The notes beneath the pieces were generated by a model that did not search any database, had not been told where the DNA came from, and saw only the letters and a program-made list of their open reading frames with translations. A program made the position numbers and the translations under genes. From Onchidella celtica (taxonomy: Eukaryota; Mollusca; Gastropoda; Systellommatophora; Onchidiidae), in NCBI GenBank assembly GCA_963931925.1, contig OZ007567.1, positions 88,888,998-88,952,997 of the forward strand: a stretch of DNA of 64,000 nucleotides. The letters run 5' to 3'. Each line of letters begins with the position of its first letter. Position 1 is the first letter of the stretch. Of the stretch, positions 42,018 through 54,500 are shown piece by piece.

Positions 42018-42889
42018 AGCCCTGTTCACATGTAAGCTGTTTTCAGCGCGGTAGATGTACGCGCGTCTTCTGCAAAAATACGCCCATGTATTTAATGTTT
42101 GTTGCTGTTCACATGCAAGCTGAAACACGCGCCGAAAACGCGCTAGCTGTTTGCGGTGTTTTGAAAATACGCTACCCGAGGCGATTTTTCTCTGCTTCCC
42201 GGCACGGTTTTTGTAATGATAGAAGGGGAGTGTCACCCGAGCCATCACTTCCCGTCGGTGAACTTTGGTCTTGTTGAACTTGTATTTAAAATTAATTTTT
42301 TGAAATTTTCAAATCTTTATTGAATCGGAAAAACAATACCATTTTCGAAATCAGCGCATCAAAGTATGCAAAGTCTACGCGTAAGCGCGCCTTTTTATTG
42401 CGTGATAACTGAAATATTTATTTCAAGCCTTTTTTTTTTCTGGAACAGAGGGAAGGGAACAAAAAGCGACACACCTTGCTGGTGTCTTTGTCTTCTGTTC
42501 ACGCTCTCCGACCGAAGGCTCTTTTACATAATTATAGATGCAAGCTTGTGCTGATGCACAATGTACCCGGTATATAAAGTTTAAATACCACAAATACCGG
42601 GTACATTGTGCATCAGGACAGTCTTTCACCTAGGTCTAGTAAAAGTGTATCCACAAAATGAAGCACTCTGTACAAGTTTATGAGAAACTTATAGAACTAG
42701 TACGGAGCTCAAGTTGTGCACTGAGGACACTGAGGTACAACATAGTGACAAAAACACCGCCTATAAAAACTGCCTGCAAAACGCGATCCATGTAAACAGT
42801 AATCTGCGCGGTTTTCCAAAACGCTCGCGCGTAAAAGGCGCGCTGACAAAACAGGCACGTACAAAACACGTCTGCATGTGAACAGGGCT
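42018..42889. mobile_element. PIF/Harbinger-like MITE in BRCA1 3'UTR
   Basis: TTA on both sides (42015-42017 and 42890-42892), with inverted termini AGCCCTGTTCACATG. A three-base TWA duplication is the PIF/Harbinger rule. The interior is rich in GCGCG motifs. The right terminal ~22 bp is repeated in tandem just outside (42894-42915). Confidence 0.78.
42551..42616 (+). other. Perfect 23 bp hairpin (arms 42551-42573 and 42594-42616)
   Basis: The arms start CTGATGCACAATGTACCC and end GGGTACATTGTGCATCAG, with no mismatch over 23 bp and a 20 base loop. The 66 nt span would fold as a precursor-miRNA-like stem. It lies inside the MITE; a role as small-RNA precursor is speculation. Confidence 0.8.
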
Positions 42890-43109
42890 TTAGACTGCAT
42901 GTGAACAGGGCTTTAGAATTTGCATATAAATATAATATGCTACATTGTTATGCATCTTTTTGTTCCTTTTTTTAAAATATATATTCATTGTATTACTAAA
43001 CATACATGTATATTATCATTGTGATGCTGTATGACATTTTATTCTTTTATGGCGAGAGATAATGTGCTACAGTTCTTTGGGTGTAAACATTTTTATCCAC
43101 TTATTCAGT

Positions 43110-43115
43110 AATAAA
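43110..43115 (+). terminator. Candidate BRCA1 poly(A) signal
   Basis: AATAAA with a downstream GTGTGCAGGTC and T-rich stretch. A second AATAAA lies at 43467-43472. Confidence 0.5.
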
Positions 43116-43135
43116 CTGGCAATATCAATGTGTGC

Positions 43136-44169
43136 AGGTCATTTTCAATGTGTTTTTTTTTTTTGAGATTGTGCAGGATGAATGGTAAATCTGCATCCAG
43201 TCAAGTAACTGAAGGGCTTAGTTCTATGTTGTGTCCAGACCACAAGTAGCTAAGACAGACAGTGATTGAGTGAACAAGTGTTCTTGCACAATATTGAAGA
43301 GTTCAGCTTTTAATTTAATGTGCCTCACTCTTTATATCAACAATCCTGGGCTAATGTGCTTTTTGCACAGAAGACAGTATACTTGCTTTATAAAGTCTGA
43401 TCTGAAATCCAGATGGCTTTGGGCATGGTATAGAACTATCCCCTTCAATTTTACAGCTTAAAGAAAAATAAAGTGCTTATGGTATATATTAACTTCAAAA
43501 TAGAATTAAAACAGATACATTTCAATAGATGCACTAAGAAAATGTATTCTAAGAAGTTTTGCAACGGTGTTTGTGTGTCAATTACAAATTCTGATCAAGC
43601 GTGAATCAAAAAAAGGAAAAATAAACGATTTTTGGGGAGTAGATGATTTTAATATTAAATCATTAACGATGCCCAGGAATTTGTTGTTTTTTTTAAAGTA
43701 AAAATTTGTTTAGGAAAGCCATGGCTAGGAAACTATGTTTACATGAGATACATTCAATATAATATGTATAGGTAGAGAGTGGCTATAAGCTTACAAATCC
43801 TGTTCTTTTCTTGCTTAGAAATTTCTTCACAGACTATCAGACTTGGCACCAAAAAAAAAAAACTAGAAATAAATGACAGCATTCATGAGCGAAAGAAAAG
43901 ATTTTAATATTACAGATTCAATCCAAAGAGACACAGCTTTTAACTTCCAATAGTCCAAATTATGCTCTTGTACAGAGAGACTGGTTTAAGGCCAGCTTAA
44001 TAGTAACACTAGTAACAGCTATTTCAACAGACACAGGTAAAGCAGTCAAGCTTGTTTTTTTTTTTTTAAACTGAAAAAATATTTTAAAAAATACAATAGG
44101 ATGTGCCACAACTTTTAAATGAAATACATTGTAGAAAATTTTAAAAGTAAATACACAGTATTCAATGTC
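43136..44169. other. BRCA1-TPM convergent intergenic region
   Basis: AT-rich. Contains the alternative plus-strand AATAAA at 43467 and no recognisable gene. Confidence 0.5.
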
Positions 44170-44175
44170 TTTATT
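44170..44175 (-). terminator. Candidate tropomyosin poly(A) signal (distal exon 9)
   Basis: TTTATT on plus, AATAAA on minus, about 1.3 kb after the distal stop codon. This would make 44150-45472 the 3'UTR; open frames within it are not credible genes. Confidence 0.45.
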
Positions 44176-45472
44176 GTGATGATCTTAGATCACATGCAGT
44201 TGTGAAAGCATACTAATTGCTACATTCATATTTAGCACTAGACAAAAATTGTGTAGTTTCATTCCTTCAAGGTATCAGAAAAAAAACAACATTTTCCACA
44301 TGTAAAACTTGCATGTTTGACAATATAATTGTAAAATTAAATTTGCTGTTGTTTCTTTTCCCATTAAAAAAAATAATAAAAGCATAGTTGACAGCATGGG
44401 TGCATATTTTCTAGCCACTGCAGGAAGGTTTAGAGGAATGCCAGGAGAGGTGAGAGAAGAAGAAAAGAAACAGGCCAGGTCAAGTAGTAGGGATGTGTCA
44501 AGCTGGTGCTGCCGATATCCATCTTTGGTGTAGGCAAGATGGAAGACGATGGTAATTAAGTACTGATGTTGGAAAGTGTGACTGGCTACCCCATGCTGAT
44601 GGTAAGCAGGGGTCTCGGACGTGTGTAGACAGACTGGCTTGATCAAGTGTTGCTGGCTCTTTTACCAACACGATCCATGTGGAGCACTAGCATAACAAAA
44701 AACCTGGCATCCTGACCTGGTGTTTGTCTGTAGTTGTCAGATTGTTTAGCTGAGGTAGGCCACAAAAAAGACTCCGAGGCCATTGATTGTAAAACTACTA
44801 AAAAGTGGTTCAAAGATAATGAATGTATATAACCAGCTAAAAAAAACAATCCCATGTGTTGTCACCCTCTGTGGCCTTGCTATAGAATGCTGTTGGAAAT
44901 CTGTGCTCAGGGCAGCTTCATAAAAAATGCAATAGGAAAAGTGAACAAGTTGGTCAATGCTTTTCTCAATGAGTGCTTCTCAATGACAATGCCCGGTCAT
45001 TAAATGAAAATTTAAAAGAAAAAAAAAAAAAAAGCTACAACAGATGGTAACTGAGCAAAGATTTCATGGCAAGAATCTCCTTCAACAGCATACTTTAGCC
45101 GAATCGAAACTGTTAGAGCATTGATATTCTCTGTACACATATGAAAGGTGCAAGCAAGAAACAACTTTATACAGGCTATTTGGTCTCCCTCTTGATATTC
45201 TTCGGTTAACCATAATTTCCTCATCATACACACACTTTAAGTTGTTAAGTTTAACTTCACCAAAAACACTGCTCAATTATTTTACACATTTCCAGTGTGG
45301 CAGAAAAAGAGAGTTTACAAATCAAGCTATCATGAAAATGGACAACGTTGCCGAGGTGTTCTGACTTAACTGGCAACAGACCGAGCCTAGAACAATACAA
45401 ATGGTTGACTGTGACAAATGAGTGAAATGATGAGGATGCTCTATCAACGCTGTCGATAAAGGCAAAGTGGGC

Positions 45473-45555
45473 TCAGTAGCCAGCCAATTCGGCAAATGTG
45501 GCATCCAGCTCGTCCGAAATTGCTTTGAACTTCTCTTTCTCCACCAGCAGCTCGT
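45473..45555 (-). CDS. TPM: Tropomyosin terminal exon 9B
   Basis: 83 coding bases to [23 protein letters not shown] then FAELAGY. The GY ending is typical of protostome muscle tropomyosin. Acceptor CCACAG. Confidence 0.92.
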
Positions 45556-48500
45556 CTGTGGGGGGAAAAAGAGCAAAGTAGATTCAGTATTTATCATAAG
45601 TAACCTATTCAACAGCTCATAACATACATTCAAATTAATTTACCCCTGCAGCTTTTTCGCACAATAATTAATGTTCTTGATAAATGAAAATGCATGTCCT
45701 GTCCTCTCGTGACTTCTTGCCTTAGCAAGGTCTTGAAACTTATCGATACAATAGTTTATTCACCCACAGCAAGGCCTCAAACAAGTTCTTCGATTCATTC
45801 AAGTATGTGGGAGGCAATCCTGCTCTCAGAAGTTTTTTCAAGATGCCATCAATTTAAATTTTAAGATGTTACAGATACAATCCCATGCACACTAGACATA
45901 AATCTTCATCATCTTCAGCAATGCATCTTTCCACTGTCTTCACTATAAAACCTAATGTGTCAATTGCCTTGCAAAGTCTTTCAATGCAATAATATTACAA
46001 GTCATTCTATTATTATCTTTTGATTTTTTATTTTTTTTCACTGGATAGAGCCCATGGTATTCAATACTTCATTACTTGTGCTTACATCCAAATACAGCTA
46101 AAGAAAGCAAAATGTCCACCTGTCATGAACACTACAGATTTTCCAGGTCATTGATGCACTGGTCCATTTCCAGTCTCAACTGGGAATTCTGATCACGTGC
46201 CTGCTCTAGTTCGTCTGCAAACACACAGCAAAACCATGCCACAATACATGCGTTAGTTCAAGGATAATGCAGCACACATTGTTGAGAATGATCCTAGTAC
46301 ATTGCAATCAGTCTTTAAATCAATCAATTAATATCACACACTTAATGCATGCTCAACTCAGACTATGTCTATGGGAACAATTCATTCACTGTTTAGTGAT
46401 GTTCAGTAATGAGTATTAACACCAGCATCATGCTAATGGTAATTCAGACACTGGTTCTGTTGCTTTCAGTTGATTTAAAAAAAAAATTCATGAACACTCA
46501 CCAGTATATAAATATAATTAAAAGTATATTATGTTAACATGGTTTCTATATATGGATCTCTGTAATACGGGCGAGTTAATAAAATTAAAAAGAAAGCTTA
46601 ATGTGATCTAACCAGCAGTAATTATCCACACCCTCAGAAAGCATTGTAAAGAAGTGTTGCAGAACATCTATTCAAAACTATAAGTGCAGCAAATCTTAAG
46701 TTTGGATATAAAGAAAAGCCAAGTTTCTATCAGAATTAGAAATTCTTTACAAATATTACTTGTTTTGTCTTTGTCATTTTCTCCCCGTATGGTGAGGGAT
46801 TGGGGAGCACGGAAATTGAATTCTGTAACATTTGAGAAAATGAAATCTACTCCATAATAGGGACATATAGCAATATAATACCTTCCATCTTTTCTAATGA
46901 TTTTTGTAGTGCTGCAACTTCTCTTTCGGAGAGTTCTGCTCTTGATTCTGCCTGTACACACGATGGAACACATGCAGTTAAGTAATTTAGTGAGGGAACA
47001 AGCCATGCTACAAATGTCATTGTATGTAATGGGACAAAATGCATTCATTCAGGACAGCTACAATATATCAGCAGCTTCTTTTAAGAATCTCACTTGAGGA
47101 GATTTATCCTTATTATTATTATTTTTTTTAAATATTAAAGATCAGGAAGTTTTGGCAAACTTGTTGACTTTTCTTTCGTCAATCACTCAAGATGTCCGAA
47201 TTCTTGAAAGAATGCAACTTTCCACTGCTTAAGTGCTGCAAACATATATCAGCTGACCCTTGAAATGCATTTTATCAAGAAGAAACTGTACACTGCGGAG
47301 TGAGAAAGGTAGTTCTAAGAGGACTACATATGGACAAGGAAGTAACATCCCTTTATAGTCGGTCCAGTTGACTGCTGAAAACTGTTAACACAACAAGCAT
47401 ATATTAATTGTGCATCACATGACTGCAGCAAAGCTTTCAGGGGATTTTCATTGCAAGTCTTTTCATGTTCAAGAAATCAACTTATCTATTCCATACCAAT
47501 TTTTTTAAAGAAAACTTGACCATCCAATACCAGTTAAAGTATAGAAGATGTGTAGTGGAATGAAATATCACCTGCACATTAGCTTTCCTGCAGCAATATA
47601 ATGGTACACTTCTGTTGTTTTTTCTTTCTGTATGTCATTAAAAAAAATATATATAATGAACCATCACTGAAAGCAGGGGGAGAGGAAAGGACTGGTGGGT
47701 GAAAAAGCTCCCAGGTGCTCGTAGCCAAATGTTCGCCTTCCCAGCAAGAAAAAAAAAAAGACCCTTAAAACCACAAGTGCCAACACATACTTTGTCGTAC
47801 AGAAAGAAAAGTGATGAAAAAGCCTTGGCTGGATTAAGTGAATGGCATCTGAAGGATCATATATACAGCTAAAGACTTACAAAGGTGATGGGCACTCCAA
47901 GGCTTTTTCATGGGAAAACATGGATGTCAAGAGGGGAAGAAAAAACAAAGCTGGGTGCAAGGTGGAAGTTATTTTCAAATAAAGATACCTTATATAATGC
48001 AGCATGCTACCGACCATTGGGCTAGAAAATGCACTGGTTTCTCCCTACCTCAAAACAGTGCTCTTGGAATGCATGAATACTAAAAAATATTGACAAATGT
48101 TTGCAAGGCCTCTGGCCTGTTAGAGGCATGTTGAAGGGAAATGATTTTTCATTTGGTGGATGAAAACAAATTAGGCTTCAGTAAAAAAAAGAGCATGACT
48201 GACAATCAGTGTCATCATGTTTTGAAATGTATTATTATTAGATTGGCTTGGATTGGCTTGTTTTGACATCTTTTGAAAAAACAAAATAAACTAAAATGTA
48301 TGATATTAACAGCTACCAGCTGAGAGTAATACTTTTCTATGAGTGACCAAACTCTTAAGAATGAATGAATAACAATGACGCTATTGCTTTCCTCATCTGA
48401 TCCCAGCTTTGTTTTTGTTTTTTTAAACTGTAAAAGAGTACATTTATATACGAACATAAAAGCAGTATGATACTGGGTGTTGCATGCTCCTTTATCCATC

Positions 48501-51500
48501 TTGTATTTGCAAGATCTGTAAAACAGTGTCTTCAACCTTTAGATGCTTACAACAAAACCACTGCAAACAAAGAATTGAACACTGGAAATTCCAGTAAAAT
48601 TTACCAAGTGTCTGAAAAATGACAATCATTTGGAATAGGATTCTGGTTCTACAAATAGGGTGTTTTTAAACACCAATAATATACAAAGTACTATAAATTT
48701 TTAAGAAACTCTGCCAAGACAAAAAATTACCATTCTCAAGTCTATGCAAATCATGGCTTCAAATATTGCATACAAAATTCCACTACTCTGCAAGTCAAAT
48801 TACCGTGCAAAACTTCTCACAAGTTCAGAAAAATATGTTCCTTGAAAAGAAGAATACTGTATAAAGAAAAACAGACAGTTCTGCAAAATTATTAATTTTA
48901 AAAGCTAACTGAAGAACAATTGATGAACCCTCTTTCAAAAGATTATTCAGTTTTCAGACCCTTCAACATCTGACGACAAATATTGTATGGTTTCAAGAAC
49001 AGAATGTCTTCCCAAGACCCAAGCCAACTGCAAGAATTGAAGGCAGTATGTGTGGGCAGTACATGATTATTTGCCCCTTGCAAATATGTGAGAATCATGC
49101 CCATGCTCTGAGAAACATATGCAGGCAGGCAAAGCTGTGAACTCAATCATCAGTCTGGGAAAACAAGATTTCTACCTTCCAATCTGTCCACTTCTTTCTG
49201 TAGTTTGGATACTGTGCGCTCAGCATCAGTGGCGCGGTTTTCAGCCTGAGTAATACAGACGGATGGATCAGACAGTGATCGCAGTAACATTACAGTGGGA
49301 CATAAGGTAGACGCTTAAATCTTCAAAGAAGCACAATGTCCATGACAACACAAAAATCAATTTGAACCAACACATGAGTCGACATATCACATAGAGCACT
49401 TAGCAAAGATAAATCATGGCAAAATCAGCAATACAGAAAAACATCAATACATGAAATCACATATGGCTCAGGATACATACTGTCTCTTCTACATCAACAG
49501 CTGGAGAATGTATTCTCGCTGATAAAAATGTTGGTCAGGCACAATGACTGTTTGCAAATAATTATGTGTCAAGATTTCAACACAAATGTGCTGAATGTGT
49601 TTCTAAACTGAGAGATTGGCGATAAAAGTGTCAGAAGTAGTTTTAATTGTTGTGATTCGTGGGTAAAGTGAAAGGAACGAGTGAAAGGAATGAGACAAAG
49701 GACACAGGCAAGGACCGCGACACAAGGCGAAGATGATAATAGAAAACATACAATCATCTGCCACATGAAGAACAATAGCCTTTATCTTATATTTTTTTCC
49801 TTACGTTCTTTAATGTTAGGCTGAAATTTTATGACAAAAATAATTCTGCGATAAAAAATCTTGTTACATTTAAAAGCACAAAACTGCTCTTTTATACAAT
49901 TTAACCAGAAACTGTATGAACTGTTTAACTTAATGTCTGCACATTAACAGATGTCAAGCAGCATCATGCACAAGGCAATACTCACATCCTTGAGCCTCTG
50001 TGTCAGGTCACGGATTGTCTCCTCATAGCTGTCCTCTCTCTGGGAGGCCTGTGGAGGGGAGGGAAGGAAGAGTGCCAAGCAGAAAAATAAATTTCAGTAC
50101 CTAGAGCAAATTACACTGAAGTTGCAAGCATTTACTTTACCTCTTTCATACATGCGATTCTGTATGATTTTATTTCTTGCCTTCAGGACATGCATAAACT
50201 TCATGTCACCTAAAGCGAGCCTTGATATAGACATATACATGACTGTGCCTTTTCGTGCAATCTTCTACGAAGATATAACTCATCATTTATGTACAATACC
50301 ACATGATATTTATACAGTGTACATGTATGATATTATCAAACTGAATGAACGAGAGTAGTCAATTTTCAAAATTTGCTTCTTTTCATCTCTCATTGCAGAT
50401 AAGAGAAAAATGAAAAATCAAGTGGTTATTCCACATCTTAAATGTATCACTATTCACTTGTTTACAAGCTTAGTAGTATTTCTATGCATAGTGTCAGTAC
50501 ATGCCAAAAATCATTGGGACTGTCTGCTGCGACATGTAAAAGAAAATGCCTCTGCTTGTGCAGTGAAATACTTTCACATGCTCTTTTGCAAACAGCTGAG
50601 GCCACTGTCTGAGCAGATAGAAAGTATGCAAGGCTAGTGCTAAAACTGAGCCATGTCTGAACACCTGAAGAATACATGTATGTATGTGCTCAAAATACAT
50701 TTCTTATGAAACCCATTTATGAGACTTTTAATAATCATTTATTGCACAATGTTCTTAAATCTTCTCATGATCATTAATTCCCAACTTCTAACCAATTTCA
50801 GTGCTGCCTTCCAGCAAATATCAGGTCTACCAATTACAAGAGTGAACTGAAAAGCTGATAAAATGTGATGAATAAAATATACATTGAGTATGGCTGGCGT
50901 GATTTTAGGAATGCCATTTGCATTGGTTTCAATACGTGTGAAGGCATTCCCATGTATCAAAAACTATTTTCTTACTGCCACTTTTCCCATTGATAACTCA
51001 CATCACAGCGCAAATCAAACAAAAACTAATGAATTTGTGGGCTATGTTAACACAGCCAATGCTTGCCACTTTTTGAAGGGATGCTCTAACTTTGTTAAAA
51101 GCCAAATTTCTGCTGCCACTTGCAAAAAATGTATGCCCATAGGTTATTTCACAATTTCAAGATAAAGAAATATGTGAAGATTCCTTTAACCATAAAGTCT
51201 AAAAGATTCAAAGTTAAATCAGTCATGAAAGAAGAGAAAACTAGTGTTAATTCAACACACAGGCAACATCAAACTTGGCATCTTCACACTTAAGGCAACC
51301 AGCTACGGTGTTTATTTTTTTCTCCCTCTCCCTTTGCTTTACTAGTGGAGGAAAGATTGTAGTCTAAAATCTAATACCCTCATGTGGGGAAAAAACAAAA
51401 AGACAAAAAGAAAAGAAGGCAATAAAGAAAACAGATTGACAATCTTGGTTTGCTTCCATATGTGTCAGACTTTCATACAAGCTAAGGCATTACTTCAAAA

Positions 51501-54500
51501 ATTAGATTTTTGAAATACCATGAATTCACCGATAGCATCCATTAAAATTATACCTGCTGCTTGAACTGAGTTTGGGATCTTTTTGGAAACTCCTTTACCA
51601 ATGCATGCAAGCCTATTAGTTGAGGATCATTTCCCAATTTCCTTCTTTTCACGTTACACCCACCATTTTTTGTGCAATAAATGCAATACTGAAGCTCAAA
51701 GAATACTGAACATGTCACAGGTAAAAGTTCGAAGGACAAACTTCTAAGATATGACCAATCATGATCTTAGGCTGTAACCGTATAACATATTACTATCCTG
51801 TTTGCGCTTTCTTCTAATTTTCCCAGGGTACATCTCTAACAAAGAGTAGAATGAAGATGGTCCAAATGAATTTGTATGAGGTAGTCAGTCAAGTGACGAT
51901 CATGTAGCACACTACAGCAATTCAAACCCCAATACATTCATATCCTACGACTACGAAGTGTGAACAAATGATGAGAAATGACATATGGTCAGACATCAAG
52001 TGGTATCAAAATCTTCTCAAGTGCTGCAGATGGTCAGTAATGTGACAGTGTATGCGAAACATTTGAAGCAAAAATGAAAATAATCAATTTAGACCCTCTT
52101 AGAAGTTTCATTTCCACATGTAAATCTGCAAATGCCTCTGTTCTAGCTTGACACTGAATTTAAAAGGTGACCCTCATGAACTAAAACCTACAAGAAGATT
52201 AACTAACATCTAAAGCAAGGGAGTCTCAAAAATTTTCTTTGCTTAAGTGATTTATCTTTTTTTTTTTTTTTAAATAACTACAAAGGAAAGCACTTTCCAT
52301 TCATTTCTGGCAATCAGCTATAATTAATTTAACCCAAAGAATATTTTCGCATACACACAAGGACCAAACTAGAAATGAAAGATCAAAAGTGAAGGGAGGA
52401 ACTGTCACATGCAGACGGCGAAAAGGTGTCTGACACCTTAAAGCTTTTCACACTTTGTTAGTGGCTGAATGGTTCTTCACATATTTCAGGTTACGCTTTT
52501 CATTAACCTCTTGAGGGCCCAAAATACAATTTCATGCATTGATATCACCTCAAAATTAAACGAGGTATGAGATTTCAGACAAGTAATTCCCTTGCGTGAA
52601 AATCTAAGCTCAAGAGCCTCTTTCAAGTACTTCCATTTTTTTCATATGGCAAAATAATAAACACATCCCTTCAATAAGTCTTTGGCCCATATAAAGTTTG
52701 AACACATTTTCTGAGTGAACCTGCATATTGCTCTAACTGTTGGGCAAAAGTTGACTTCCTACACCCACCAACAGGAAAGATTAAACTAATGCTAAAGATT
52801 GGAACTGAAAGGAATTGATCAAAGAAGTTCTGCGCAAAAATCGCTGCATGTTGCCACACCTCTTAAAGTTTGTGATTCTGTCAATCCCACATACAGCATT
52901 ATTTCTTTTTTTCTTCATGTTTGAGAACGGGCTTGGGAGGTACTGAGCTGATTAGCAAATAAATAAAAAATGTGGGACTTTATAAACCACATTATCTTAC
53001 AGAGGTGTGGGTTTTCTGCAAAATGGCCTGTAAACAGTGTACCATTCTGATAAAATGAATAGTAATAAGTGCAGAAGATATTTTTAAAAAAAAGAAAAAA
53101 AAAGGGGGAAAAAAAAAAAAAGGAGCAGAAACCAAAAATAAAAAAAAGGAGGGGGGGGGGGGGGGGGGGAGGAACGAAAAAGAAAAAAAAAAGCATTGCA
53201 TTGGTTTAATCCTGCCAACTCTTGCACAAGTACAACTTTTGATTGAACTTCCATCTTCTTTCTTTCCTGGAGGGGCATTCTTTTATTTTTGCTAGAATTT
53301 CCATTTCTCTTTTACGGGTAGCAACTTTCAGAGTTATCCACTGGATGAAGACTAAATAAAATAACTAACATTTCTAACCAGAGGCTCATGATTTTTCCAT
53401 CAATAATTCAAAACCAGTAGAACCTGCCAAGCTTTAATCAAATTAAAACTTCTAAATGAAAAAGAAACCATGGGCTACAGGGAGACTGATCAACAGCAGA
53501 GTTTTCTGCACTCATAACCCCCAGATACCAAAGGTTCCTTGCAGTACAAAGTCCATGTGCAATGTGAATAACTCTGCATACAATTGCATTTCTTCATAGA
53601 AAGGTGCTTGATGACTATTAGTATTACCCTTCTCTCCTTAGGAATTACAAAAATTGACAAAGATAACAAAATTTACAACAAAAAAAAAAAAAAGAAAAGA
53701 AAAAGAGAGATTGTAAGCAAACCAAATCAAAGGCCTTCCAGCAGCGTAATAATATATGTTAAACTGTTAAAATAATGGAGTGTAGGTATGAACTCATAAT
53801 TAGCACTTACAATTCATAAAATTGCAAAATGGGAAGATTGAAAAAAAAAAAAAAGAAAGATGGGTGGTGGGGGGGCGACAACTAATCACCACATCCTGGG
53901 GCCTGGGGGGGCACTCATGTGGACTTTTGCCAAACACTGGATGGTTGGTGAAATTAAAGCTGGACAGGTTCTAACCTAAAAATGACTCAGAAAATCAACT
54001 TTTCCAATATTAACTTGGGTGAAGGAAAAACATTGGAGTAGGGACAGGAGAATATTTTGGGCTCTCTGGAGTTTTAGCATGCATAAAACGCTTTAATTAT
54101 TTGTAGCTTTCCCATTCCGGCTCTTTACAAAAAATGATCTCCAAATAAAGAGAATAACGGCACGAACTGACGGACACCATGCAGGTTTCCAGGAGGGAAC
54201 GAGCTTAAATTCTGCAAGTCTACCTCTTGTTCACTGATTTCCAAAGATTTCATATTGTTGCCCACAACCTTCAACTCCTCCTCCAATTCAAGGATCTTCC
54301 TGCAAGAACAGAGCAAGTCAAATTAAAATAACGAATGCTGGCAGAAAAAAACCGCAGACCCTGGCCCCCTCCCTTTATAAGAGGGGACACAAGCTTACCT
54401 GATCATTTTGGATGGACAGGGTTTTGATATTGTTACCCACTACATGTAGCTCCTCATCAAGCTCCCACATTTTGCTGGAAAGGGAAGAAGAAAAAACAAG

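Larger units (their letters stand above)
41759..43135 (+). other. BRCA1: BRCA1 3'UTR (inferred)
   Basis: Runs from the TAG stop to the AATAAA at 43110-43115, which is followed by a GT/T-rich stretch. Most of it is the MITE 42018-42889, so the MITE would be transcribed as part of the mRNA if this poly(A) site is used. Extent inferred from signals only. Confidence 0.5.

Noticed and set aside
44275-44646. 123-codon minus-strand open frame
   Set aside because: Lies in the inferred tropomyosin 3'UTR; no recognisable protein and no splice signals.
45001-45040. Poly-A run near 45020 as a processed-gene tail
   Set aside because: No retrocopy or target duplication next to it; a simple A tract within the 3'UTR.
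52915-53278. Minus-strand open frames rich in Phe and Pro
   Set aside because: Produced by A-rich and G-run low-complexity DNA in a tropomyosin intron.
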